Part shown: positions 22,301-33,213 of the stretch, in pieces
Layout: every line of letters starts with the position of its first letter
Position numbering within the stretch: the stretch's first letter is position 1
Assembly (NCBI RefSeq): GCF_019097595.1
Contig: NC_080732.1
Span: forward strand, 8,652,405-8,716,404
Direction of reading: 5' to 3'
Length of the DNA: 64,000 nt
Origin: Hemibagrus wyckioides
Lineage: Eukaryota > Chordata > Actinopteri > Siluriformes > Bagridae
Translations under genes and position numbers: made by a program
The notes under the pieces: generated by a model
Seen by the model: only the letters and a program-made list of their open reading frames with translations
The model's database searches: none
What the model was told of the DNA's origin: nothing

Positions 22301-24486
22301 TGGTCAAAAAAGTAAGTAATTTTATCTTTATTTTTTATCACAGGAAGAAAGAAAAAAACAAAACATCAGCACTGGCGTTGTGAACAGAATTAAATTTCAC
22401 AGTGGAATGATGGAATTACTCCATGTCCCATGTTAATTGAACCCCCTCCAAATCTGTTTGTTTGTTTGCTTGCTGGGTTTTGTTTGTTTGTTTGTTTGGG
22501 TTTTTGGGGGGTGTTTGGCTTTATTTTGCAGGAAATTTGGAGGCATGCAGAATTAAAACTTCAGCAAAGGCTGAAGTAAAACTGAGTAAAAACTGTGGGA
22601 AAACATCCTTCTGAGTTAGTTCTCATGCTGTTATAGATTTGAGTCTAAAGCGGCAAGAGCTCATGATGGACTGTAAAAAGTTACGGAGCCTAATGGAAAT
22701 ACTGAGACTCCCCGGAATGTAACACTGACACCAATAATACTGATAGATAGGGACCGCCTGTTCGCTTTACTCTCGTCCGATGGTCGCACACAGCAAGGCT
22801 TCACTTCCCACATCATTATTTATTATGAACATTACCAGTGTGAAGGGCTGATGAAGACAGATCTGCACACATTCGAGAGATAGACACCAGAAATGAGTGA
22901 TATTAATGTGCCTCCTCAGCTACTTGCTGTTTCACTGATGTTCTGTATTACGACTGCTGCCATTCAGCATACAACCCAGTGTCTCACCCTACAAACTGTG
23001 GAATGACAATGTAATTTTTCAATTTCCTCTTTAGGCTTCAGAAAAGTAATGACCACTATCAACAACCATTTCAGAGCTTATAGCACAAGTTTTCAATCGG
23101 AAAGAACACGGACCTGAGGAAAGATTTGAATAATGGCTTTGTTTTAATCAGCAATTTTTTTCTTTTCAAAATTGAAAATGACAAGAACTATATCTAATCC
23201 TAATTAATTTTTCTTCACTGTTCGATCACCCTTTTGTCCCCAACCCTGTTAACATTCTACTTTCTAATGCTGAAGTTCTAGAAGTCATTTGCAAACCGCA
23301 GTCGCCGCCACCGTCTTCATCATACACACATCAGCTGATGGACAGTCTCACTACTGGATGGAACTATTTTCCTTAAACATATTAGCTTGAACTAATCACG
23401 GATATTCTTTTTACTGGCATAACTGTACAACTGTCATATAACTTCACTGCTAGCTGAAATTGCCATCTAATACTAGTCAGCCTCAATAAATAAAAATCTT
23501 TTAAACAGAATGCTCATGCTCATGGCAGTAATATTATTCGGAGAGACACACTCCCTGTTTGTAGTGGGTGTAAATAGATAGTCGTCACCTCACTCGCAAT
23601 TTGAGTACTTGCTTATTTTATGTGTTTTGTATTAATAACCTATTGTGTCTGAAATGCTCACTGCTGCCTTTTTGTATTAACAGAAAGTAGCAAGAAAGAA
23701 CAGAAACCCTGTTACACTAGGTCTTTTAATGTGTCTTCATGGAACTGATGAAAAATTTAAGATGCATTTGCAACAGAATTAAATCCCATCACTAAAACCA
23801 CTTCAGAAGATGGGCCAAGATGCAATTAAGCTACAAGTCATAACGGAGTAAATACACTTGTCTCACCAAGCTACATTTGGCAACCAAAACTCAATGAGAC
23901 TTTAAAAAGATAGAGAGAGAGCAATACCACCATGTTGTTTCTGTTCTACATCAGTGTTAAGACATGAAACAGGAAGGTCAAAAGACTGCTGTCCACTGAG
24001 CCTCAGAGCCACAGCAACACTGAAATCATTAGCTGTAAGTGCAAAGAAGAACCAGACATGACCTTCTGCCTTCCAGGAAATCCGAACTGGAGCCGTGGGA
24101 TTTGCTTGAACTGGAGAGTTGTTGTTAAACATTCCCCATGATCAATCATTGCAGACAAAACAGGCAGTTCTGTACACCACATGAATTTGAATTAAGAGTT
24201 TGACAAGCAAAATGCAAACTCTAAATTTATTATCCCAGGAAGAATGCATGCCTCACTAATGCCATTTGAAAATTTTACACCAAGCAAATGACTGTAGTTG
24301 TCACAGAGTCCTTCTTCATGGCTCCCAAAAACAACAATCCTCATGCCCATTTGGTTGCCTCGTGGTTGTTTCTATTGTGTTCACTTGTTTTTCATTAGTT
24401 CAGGATTGGTTTGTTAATTTATACTCTGTTGTGTCTGTTTTTCTGTGCAAAGTGTTTCCAGTTTTAGTTAGTCTGTGCTCATGATA
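22301..24486. other. Unique sequence with a (TTTG)n patch
   Basis: A (TTTG)n tract lies at about 22455-22498. The rest shows no recognised exon or element. The 24290-24486 part has a T-rich dispersed-repeat look but no assignable family. Confidence 0.35.
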
Positions 24487-25002
24487 TCCTCAGATTCCTG
24501 ACAGACCAAATGTCAGAAAAGGAGTTAAACCGGATGTGCTCTTCTGCTGTTGTAGCTCATACACCTCAAGGATTAATGTTTTGTGCATGCTAAGATGCTT
24601 TTCTGCTCATCATGGTTGTAAAAAGTGAATATTTGTGTTACTATATCCTTCCTGCAAGCTTGAAACAATAATTTTCCTTCCTTCCTCCTTGTATGAAGAA
24701 AAGCATTTCCACCCACAGACTTGTTAATGTTTTTTGTTTTTTACACCATTCAGCATAAACTCTAATGTGAAAATCCTCAGAGATCATCAGCTTATGAAAT
24801 ACTCAAACCAGTCCATCTAGTAATAACAACCATGCCACAGTTCACAAATCACAAAAACACACATTTTCTTCTAAGGATTGAATTGATGTGAACATTAGCC
24901 GAAGCTCTGGCTTTGTATCTGCATGATTCTATGCATTGCATTGCTTTGTTGATTAAATAAATGCATGTGCAGTTATACAGTTGTTCCTCAAAGTTCCTCA
25001 GA
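24487..25002 (-). mobile_element. Tc1-like transposon relic (N-terminal part)
   Basis: Plus-strand blocks TGTGCTCTTCTGCTGTTGTA, ATGCTTTTCTGCTCATCATG, GTTGTAAAAAGTG, AATGTGAAAATCC, GAAATACTCAAACCAG and TGATGTGAACATTAGCCGAA are the reverse complement of the 5' coding region of a Tc1-like transposase (helix-turn-helix and linker). The terminal block at 24980-25000 is the decayed left end. It is the same family as 38575-38985 but more diverged, with no open frame. Confidence 0.75.
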
Positions 25003-26695
25003 AATGTACAATGGTTTAAAGAACCATGATGCAGAGCTACTACTAGAATGTTCTTTATCCCTTTCAATCTCATGACCAGCTGTCACTGCACACATATAAT
25101 AAGAAAGAGAACATGATCTTATGAGCTGACGTACAAATCCTTCGCAGAATTTTTTGAAAATTAGAAGGATCTAGCCTTCTACAAAAAGCTTTTTAACAAT
25201 TCTTTTCTTCTGCAGTGTTTTCCTTAATAATACTTCTGTCTGTCCACAGTCCACAATTTCCATCAGTTTCAGTGACAAAGCCCTATATCAGTCACTCTAG
25301 AAAGAAAGAAGAGCGTGTGCCCTATTTTCACCCTGAATATTTATGCTCATAAACCATATGAAGTGACTAGAACATTCTAAAATGGCTGACCATGTGATCT
25401 TGTTTAGCATAAACGTTTTGTTGATTACTTTAACAATTTCTAAATGACAATCACAGCCCCTTTAATGGATACATACACAGTGCTCTATGTACAACAACGA
25501 AATGTCTTAACCATGCTGCTAATAGAATAAATAATCCTATGTTTGTATTCTTTGTCTGAGTTGTTTATACTTTGGTGCCTGAAGCTAATAATTTTCCTGC
25601 CAAACTGTTCAATGGACGCATCAGGAATTTGTTTCAATTTATATGTATGTGGGAGAAAAACGACTCTCTCTGAAGACAGGCATAATGTCTCCCTGCAAGC
25701 ATGAAGTCAAAACAGGATCTCACACACACAGGCAGGTGGTGAGGCAGATTTGCATTAATTGCAGTGAAAGTAAGAGAGCACAAAGGAACCTGCTTTTTCC
25801 GTAAGATGAAAACTGGCAGTTCATCCGTTTGATCTGACATTTAAGAGCACAAATTCCAAGAAGACACACACATGAAGGTTCCCATACAATCCTAAATATT
25901 ATGGCTTCAGGGATCTTGTTATTTTTCCATTTTCTTAGCAATGGTATTAAAAACAGAAGGGCTTCATTGGCCACCTGTGAGGACTCGGCTGGAGGGGATT
26001 ATGACACAGTACAGCGCAGGGGTGGACATATGATAAATTTATTAGCTAACCCACTGGGGAAGTGTAATTAGTTGTGTGGCGTACATGTATGGTTTATTTG
26101 CTTGGAAAATTCACTTATCTAGTCTAAATATTGGCTGTTAACTCTGTGTAATATTTAGCAAGCTACTTAGCTAGTTGTCATGTTTGTCCCTGCACATCAG
26201 CAAGCTCAGGCCAACATTTTGCCTATTAGCTGCAATGTTCTGTACTTTCTTTTCTAATGCTTTTATGTTTGACTTATTGTAGTGGACTTCTTTGGTTTCA
26301 TATTCCTAATTCTGAAAAGATTTTCATCCATGCATACTGCTTAATCCGTTCTACTGACTGCAGATCAAGCCTTAACCATTGTGTGTTGTGCAGCAGATGG
26401 TGGCATTTCAAAGTGTGCTTTAGTTACAGTGCAGAAAACATGAATACTAAAGAAAACCTACATAACAAATGAAACCAATTGTTTTGAATATATGGAGGGT
26501 TTCTTTGTCTGACTGCTGAACTTGACTGTTGTGAAAAGTCTGACAAAAGAAAGCAAATAATTTGCCTGTCCTAATCACCTGGGCTACTGATCTGTTCACT
26601 ATCGTAGAAATCACCATGGAAAATGCAACATTTGCATACTCCAGCGATAATACCTAGCACATTCAGAGACAACATTGCATTTTTGATCATTACTG
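25003..26695. other. No recognisable gene or repeat
   Basis: AT-rich unique-looking sequence. Open frames here are short and unsupported. Confidence 0.4.
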
Positions 26696-26865
26696 ACATT
26701 TACATAATGTTTGGCAAATGCCTTTATTCAGTGTGACTTAAATTCAACACAATTTATACAACTGGGCAGTTGAGAGTTAAAGGCTTTGCTCAGAAACCCA
26801 GCAGTGGTGGATGGGTGGTCCTAGGGTTAGTGTTAGGGAACTCACAACCTTCCCCATCTTTATAA
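26696..26865 (-). mobile_element. SINE with L2-like tail, 5' end decayed
   Basis: Plus-strand order: TTTGGCAAATGCCTTTATTC, AGTGTGACTTAAATT, ACAACTGGGCAGTTGAG, GGCTTTGCTCAGAAACCCAG, then GGAACTCACAACCTTCC. Reversed, this is the body and tail of the same tRNA/L2-tail SINE family as 3604-3782. The pol III head is not recognisable. Confidence 0.7.
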
Positions 26866-28086
26866 AGTCCTCATTTGCAAGTCCATACAATTTAAATTCC
26901 ATTACAATACTTTTTTCCACTTTTTAATTTTTTTATTTTTTCAATCCTGCTATGTGACAGATATAGGTCATCACCAGTTGTGATAGAGAAATGAAAAGAT
27001 TAACACTACCTCAAACCTGTAAACTATGGACTAAACATACAGTTAATTTTGATAACTTACCTTCGAATGGATAAAAATCAGATGTTACGAAACAGATGCT
27101 ATCATTATCCTGATTTCAGTAAAGCTGTGATTGATAAATTTGCAAATCTGAAAGATCGGTAAGTGAAACAGTGAGGTGTCAGTGTTATTTCCGTGTGATC
27201 ACCTAAAGCAATCGTATTGTTTGACTTTTTGATTGTCATCTATGCTGGAGGCATGGGCTTTTAGACCAGACTACAAAGCTAGTTCAAATCTGTTCTCTTG
27301 CTGAAAATTGGTGTATATAGTTGGTTTTGTTCATTAAAATTCATTCAAGTCTTTCTGACTCTCTACTAATTCAAGTATGATTGTCTCTTGACTTAGCTTA
27401 GTATGTCATTATTAATGTCATCCAGCCCAACCAAAATCCATGGTCAACAGCTGCTGTTTTGATTGGTTATGTCCATAAACCACAAGCTAATCTCAGCTTG
27501 ATTGTTCATAACCAGTTATAAATTCAATAAACAAACACACATTTGAAGGATAATTAATGGATGTTCCTCCCCAGATACACACACGTCCTGCCAACATAAG
27601 TACAATGTGCACAAATTACTCTCATTGACCACACATGCAGTTTGTTTTCCTGCAAAACTGCAAAAGTGTCTCTATAATGCTGTTTATTTTTTTAAGCTGG
27701 AATATTTCCTAGATAAAAATAAATGCCAAACAAAGCATGTTATTTTGATGAATAGCAGTGTGCGAAGAGAACATGAGCTGCATCTGCTTATCACATGGTG
27801 ATGTGTGCAGATTAAATAAATGATCACCAAATACAGTTTGCTGAGCACTGACAGGTTCAAATCTTCTCAATTAGCAAAGGAGGTCATTGTAAAGCTGTCA
27901 AGATACAAATAATAATAATAATACAATTGGACAAATACTGTATGTGTTGTCTGTTTACGGATAAATAGAAGTGAGATGTTACTCAAAGTAGCAAGTAATA
28001 TTAATAGACAATATGCCAGGATATCACATTCCTAATGATAATACACAATTATCTCATGATATCTAACTAATGTAAGCTGCCAATGT
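26866..28086. other. No recognisable gene or repeat
   Basis: AT-rich sequence with no recognised element. A short (AAT)n run lies near 27907-27921. Confidence 0.4.
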
Positions 28087-28380
28087 GTCACGTCCAGACA
28101 CCCCCGCCCTGTGCGGGGCTCAAACCCGGACCTCTATGGTGCTGCATGCGCCGGCACGCTGTGGAGCCATACACAGGATTCAACTAAGCTCTGCTTTATT
28201 AACATAAACACGAGACAGGGGCAGACTAACTGCCCTACCCCTGGTCAGAGTCTCGTCGCTTGGTGGTGCCCACTGATGCTATGGATGGATCTGTGTGGAC
28301 CAGGAGACAGCCATGGACAGAGCCCCTTGGGGACTTTCACACCGTCACAGATCTGCCATTTCATCTGTCAGCTTGTGACA
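28087..28380. repeat. GC-rich repeat bounded by TGTCAC/GTGACA
   Basis: This block stands out from its AT-rich flanks by GC content. It begins TGTCACGTCC and ends TTGTGACA, forming a short terminal inverted repeat. Near 28117-28131 the minus strand reads GGTTTGAGCCCC, a B-box-like motif, so part may be tRNA-derived. I cannot assign it to a known class. The 93-aa open frame across it has no recognisable domain. Confidence 0.4.
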
Positions 28381-28439
28381 GCAAAGAATTAGTGTCTATA
28401 ATGACCTTAGAATCTATAATGACCTAATAGTTCCTCATT

Positions 28440-28768
28440 GGCCATTGACTGCTGTTACAGTTACATTATTTACTGTTTATTGTCACCCAAATGAGGATGG
28501 GTTCCCTTCTGAGCCTGGTTCCTCTCAAGGTTTCTTCCTCATATCATCACAGGGAGTTTTTCCTTGCCACCGTCGCCACAGGCTTGCTCATTAGGGATAA
28601 AATAAAATAGTTTCATAATTTAATTTAATAATTTATTCCTATTTCTAGTTATTTAGTTATATATTTTTCCCCTTCACTTTCTTTGTTTCTCTTCTTTTGT
28701 AAAGCTGCTTTGAGACAATGTTCGTTGTAAAAGGCGCTATACAAAATAAATTGATTTGAATTGAATTA
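28440..28768 (+). mobile_element. L2-like LINE 3' tail
   Basis: Plus strand: GGTTCCTCTCAAGGTTTCTT, CAGGGAGTTTTTCCTTGCCA, GGCTTGCTCATTAGGG, TGTAAAGCTGCTTTGAGACA, GCGCTATACAAAATAAATTG, and the GAATTGAATT ending. This is the terminal region of the LINE family seen in reverse at 14003. No coding part is left. Confidence 0.8.
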
Positions 28769-28774
28769 AACACT

Positions 28775-29001
28775 GGACATTAATAAACCAAAACCCAAAA
28801 CAAGGAACATGGAACAATAGCCGACAAAGACAGGTACAAAGGATCCCTATTTAAAGGGCACAACATTAGGGCTAATGGAGAACAGGTGATACGGTGGGAA
28901 TGAGAACAATAAGATGCACACAATAAAGCAGGCTCCATAGAGTCACCTGCCAGCCCCCTCTCCAGGCCTGGCAGGTAACTGTCCAGCAGTTCCTGACACA
29001 A
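28775..29001 (-). repeat. Probable interspersed repeat, class unknown
   Basis: On the minus strand it starts TGTCAGGAACTGCTGGACAG and contains CTGCCAGGCCTGGAGAGGGG, then CCCTTTAAATAGGGATCC and a GTCCAGTGTTT ending. This layout is common for dispersed fish repeats with a TGTCA start. It directly follows the L2 tail, which may have inserted into a larger element including 28087-28380. Confidence 0.35.
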
Positions 29002-29114
29002 TGTATACTTTCATGGATAAAACTCCTTTGTGTAGAGAGATACCACTAGTTTTACACCTGAATATAAGATGTAAACACTTTCTGACATTGAATTAATTAA
29101 TGGTCAACAATCTG

Positions 29115-29527
29115 AGGCATCTAGAGATGTACCAGTTCTGTTGGATCATGAAGATTTTGGATGCCATCCCTACGAGGACTTTAGGGCTAACAACCTCTTA
29201 ATCAGTACACAAAATAACATTCTATATATGCTGTCTCTCTTTCGCTGAACCTCTCAAGACTCCAGCATAGAGGAGTTAGTGTTAAATCTAAATGAAGATG
29301 TCACGCTAATTTATGACTTGCTCAGGAGCTCCTGGTTACACAACTCCAAATGTCTGTATACCACCGTAGGAAGTACATTATATGATGTGAGTTTATAATA
29401 ATTCACACTCTCTACTGCTTAAATTATATTAAATCTTGGACTTTTTGTTCTAGATTTTTTATATGCTGTAAAGCTGCTTTGAGACAATATTCATTGTTAT
29501 GCAAATAAAATTGAATTGAACTGAATT
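29115..29527 (+). mobile_element. L2-like LINE 3' tail, second copy
   Basis: Plus strand: TACGAGGACTTTAGGGCTAA, CAACCTCTTAATC, GCTGTAAAGCTGCTTTGAGA, CAATATTCATTGTTATGC and AAATAAAATTGAATTGAACT. The same terminal region as the copy 350 bp upstream but with more of the preceding untranslated region. The two copies differ enough to be separate insertions. Confidence 0.75.
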
Positions 29528-29819
29528 AATAATGTTAGCAAAAGAGCTATTTTTTATGTAAGTTCTCAATATAACTGCTGAAAAAAGCTAATTGAACCTG
29601 GTGTCATTATAAAAGACTCTGGCATTGGTTCCTGCAACAAGTATTAATCCTGATAGAGATGAAAGAGCTTCCTAGTTCTCAGGGACAACATTATTCAACA
29701 GCAGTTGAGTCATAGCAAAGACCTGAAACATCTCTGTGAGTACAACTGGTTCACTTATAGAGATAGATCGATCATTTTAATAATCCCAGATGGAAATTCA
29801 CAAATGCAGATGGAAAGTT

Positions 29820-30290
29820 TATGTAATCTCTACTAATCGTCTCTGGACAGGTGTGTCATGCAAGGTTTCACAGACTAATGATCATGAAGGTCATTCAAAA
29901 AGAGCTTCAGGATGACCTGATTGCAGCAGGAACAACAGTTACACAATAAGCACAACAATAACCACAATGCCGTTCCTACCCCCAACAAGTCTTGGTGCAT
30001 TAAAAGTACAGAGGCACAAGCTTCATAATATGGGGCTGATTCTCTGTAAATAGTGCTAGGACTTCAGACATTGAAGGAAACTCTAAAAGGCCTTGAACAT
30101 ATATTTATTTTGAAATCTCAAGTCCATTAGAGAGATCCTTGTATCCTTGGGGAACTGAAGACAATTTGCCAAGAGAAATGAGCCAAATTGCACCACAATG
30201 CTACAAAAAGCTAATTATTTCTTCCTGTTGTCTCCAAGCTGTAACTGCCAACAACAGCTTTGCAACAAAGTACTAATGTAGGTAATTTGT
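29820..30290 (+). mobile_element. Possible degenerate Tc1-like relic
   Basis: AAGCTTCATAATATGGGGCT followed by GATTCTCTG and CATTGAAGGAAACTCTAAA resemble the Tc1 block SVMVWGCFS...EG.L, with a stop codon replacing the cysteine. Downstream AAATCTCAAGTCCATTAGAG and GCCAAATTGCACCACAATGC are also of transposon type in my memory of fish repeats. Termini are not visible. Low confidence. Confidence 0.35.
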
Positions 30291-31593
30291 GGTGCATTAT
30301 ATTTTTTTACCCTATCAGTTAATCAGCTTTTTTAACATACCTTTGTTTATGCTTATGAATACAACATTTTTGTGTTAATGATTATAAGACATTGAAGACG
30401 TTGTGTGTGTACAGTATAATAACAGAAAAGTGTCCAAATTCTTATTTCCCCTAACTGTACGATTTTGTTTTCTCTCTCCTTCTGTCTGACAGTGTGAGAG
30501 ACTGTGTGAGACTGCTGCTATTGATGGAACAGAGTGCAGTACAGAGAGAACCAAAAAGCTAGTAGTTTGTTTTCATTTTTGGTTCACAGTCTTGCCTGTG
30601 TGACACGCCAGAGGGGGCTGAGAGAAAATAAATTTCAAGTGCAAACATATGCGAGGTCTGATTTAAAGTCCAAGAGGATGCTTTGATCAAGTGAAGTTGG
30701 CATGATTTTTATTTTTAAATAACTCTGAATGAAGGTGTCTGATAATTGCTAAAAATGTAAATGTATTTATACAGTACATTTAGGTCCAAATGTATTAATA
30801 TGTTCATATGTTCATCTAGGTACAAAATATTAGCTACATTCTTGTGTATATGTTTGCATATTGGTATGTGTCAGTGATGCTTCATTCATTGTACTCTTTT
30901 ATTGTACTCTAATGATCATATATATATGAACTCACTCAGTTAGTATTGTAAAATAAAGGTGTTTATACCTTGGAACTGAGAAGGTGCTGAGAAAGTAGTG
31001 ATTAATTATAACATTAGGGCTTTGTTACAACCCCAAAGTGAACCTAAGGGAGACTCAGGGTCAAGCACTGGGTGATTTACCAGTGTGAACAGAAAAATGG
31101 TCAATTGGCCTTGTAAACACTAAAGAAAAGGCCCACAACAACACTCTTGGGTAACTGAACATTACTAAACTTTCTTTTCTTCTCTATTTGTGTAAGAAAC
31201 TTAGTGACATCAACATATAAAAAAGGACATATATTTTTTAAATATATGAAGTATTAACATATGGAGGAGCTGGACTGGGTGCTGCCTTCCCTTCCCTTCC
31301 CCTTTCCCTCTACTGGGGAAGCAGTAGTTTCAACTGCAAGTTTTATATTAATAGGTCCAATCTTATATGTAATTGTTTCTATAGGAACAACTTCCACATG
31401 GCAGACTATCTACATAAACAGTCTCCTGTGTTGCCACGTTGTCAACTGATACAGGAAATTTGTAAAGAAAATTCTTAAGGGTTTTGCTGTTTCTCAGTAA
31501 CATGACAAGTATTTGTTATTCATTTTTTTGCTCATCAGGGAAAATAATAGAAGCATGTGAAGGAACATTATCGGAATTACATTATAACTATTA
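30291..31593. other. No recognisable gene or repeat
   Basis: AT-rich sequence. I see no supported element or exon. Confidence 0.45.
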
Positions 31594-31836
31594 GAATGAA
31601 GGAGCCTTTATTTTTGTCACATAAACATTAAAGTATAGTGAATTTCTTTGAATATTCTATAATCACCAAAATCTTCTTCCGACATTGGGTTAAGGTCAGC
31701 TCACAGGGTCAGACATGTTACAGCACCCCTGGAGCAGGGAGGGTTAAGGGCCTTGCTCAAGTGCCCAACAGTGGCAGTGCTGGAGATTGAACACCAACAA
31801 CCCAGAGCTTTAAATATGTGAGCTACTACTGCCCAC
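31594..31836 (-). mobile_element. tRNA-derived SINE, diverged copy
   Basis: The same order of blocks as 6823-7075: CCTTTATTTTTGTCACATAA, AGCACCCCTGGAGCAGGGAG, GGTTAAGGGCCTTGCTCAAG, GCCCAACAGTGGCAGTGCTG, then a decayed head with AGCTACTACTGCCC. The B box region is degraded (GGAGATTGAACACC). Its promoter is therefore probably dead. Confidence 0.8.
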
Positions 31837-31964
31837 TGCAAGTAATAACAAGAACCAACTTGCTTCGTGGAACCATAATCAGCTAAAAAGTATGATTTGA
31901 TATTATTGAGTTAATAAAAATCATAATCAGTGATCAGCTGCTGTAGTAACAGCATGCCCACATA

Positions 31965-33211
31965 CACTATATTGCCAAAAGTATTCGCTCACCCATCCAA
32001 ATAATCAGAATCAGGTGTTCCAATCACTTCCATGGCCACAGGTGTATAAAATCAAGCACCTAGGCATGCAGACTGTTTTTACAAACATTTGTGAAAGAAT
32101 GGGTCGCTCTCAGGAGCTCAGTGAATTCCAGCGTGGAACTGTGATAGGATGCCACCTGTGCAACAAATCCAGTCGTGAAATTTCCTCGCTCCTAAATATT
32201 CCACAGACAACTGTCAGCTGTATTATAAGAACGTGGAAGTGTTTGGGAACGACAGCAACTCAGCCACGAAGTGGTAGGCCACGTAAACTGACGGAGCGGG
32301 GTCAGCGGATGCTGAGGCGCATAGTGCGAAGAGGTCACCAACTTTCTGCAGAGTCAATCGCTACAGACCTCCAAACTTCATGTGGCCTTCAGATTAGCTC
32401 AAGAACAGTGCACAGAGAGTTTCATGGAATGGGTTTCCATGGCCGAGCAGCTGCATCCAAGCCATACATCACCAAGTGCAATGCAAAGCGTCGGATGCAG
32501 TGGTGTAAAGCACGCCGCCACTGGACTCTAGAGCAGTGGAGACGCGTTCTCTGGAGTGACCAATCGTGCTTCTCCATCTGGCAATCTGATGGACAAGTCA
32601 GGGTTTGGCGGTTGCCAGGAGAACGGTACTTGTCTGACTGCATTGTGCCAAGTGTAAAGTTTGGTGGAGGGGGATTATGGTGTGGGGTTGTTTTTCAGGA
32701 GCTGGGCTTGGCCCCTTAGTTCCAGTGAAAGGAACTCTGAATGCTTCAGCATACCAAGACATTTTGGACAATTCCATGCTCCCAACTTTGTGGGAACAGT
32801 TTGGAGCTGGCCCCTTCCTCTTCCAACATGACTGTGCACCAGTGCACAAAGCAAGGTCCATAAAGACATGGATGACAGAGTCTGGTGTGGAGGAACTTGA
32901 CTGGCCTGCACAGAGTCCTGACCTCAACCCGATAGAACACCTTTGGGATGAATTAGAGCGGAGACTGAGAGCCAGGCCTTCTCGTCCAACATCAGTGTGT
33001 GACCTCACAAATGCGCTTCTGGAAGAATGGTCAAAAATTCCCATAAACACACTCCTAAACCTTGTGGACAGCCTTCCCAGAAGAGTTGAAGCTGTTATAG
33101 CTGCAAAGGGTGGACCGACGTCATATTGAACCCTATGGATTAGGAATGGGATGTCACTTAAGTTCATATGCGAGTCAAGGCAGGTGAGCGAATACTTTTG
33201 GCAATATAGTG
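31965..33211 (+). mobile_element. Near-complete Tc1-like transposon (1,247 bp)
   Basis: The ends are perfect 29-bp terminal inverted repeats, 31965-31993 and 33183-33211, beginning CACTATATTGCCAAAAG. Both ends are flanked by TA (31963-31964 and 33212-33213), the Tc1/mariner target duplication. Length and layout match a complete Tc1 element with a single transposase gene. A TATA-like GTATAAAATC lies at about 32044, some 50 bp before the transposase start. The identity of the two termini suggests a relatively recent insertion or ongoing constraint. The only obvious coding lesion is one frameshift near 32665. Confidence 0.96.
32099..33129 (+). pseudogene. Tc1-family DD34E transposase, single frameshift
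   Basis: Tc1 transposase binds the element's inverted repeats and carries out cut-and-paste transposition into TA sites in the nucleus. The chosen start is the ATG at 32099 (MGRSQELSEFQRG), a usual Tc1 start; an upstream in-frame ATG at 32015 lies in the terminal region. Residues 8-48 form the first helix-turn-helix, residues 59-63 are the GRPRK linker, and about 65-115 the second helix-turn-helix. The catalytic D is residue 154 (LWSDQS). In the second frame, FQHD (D codon at 32830) and NPIEHLWDE (E codon at 32935) have exactly 34 residues between D and E. The frames join near 32665, where GGGGGATTATGG appears to lack one base relative to the usual GGIMVWG coding. With that base the ORF would be about 343 codons, the family's normal length. 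All catalytic residues are kept. Confidence 0.93.
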
Positions 33212-33213
33212 TA

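Noticed and set aside
32598..33167. 189-codon minus-strand frame
   Set aside because: It lies antisense to the well-supported Tc1 transposase coding region.
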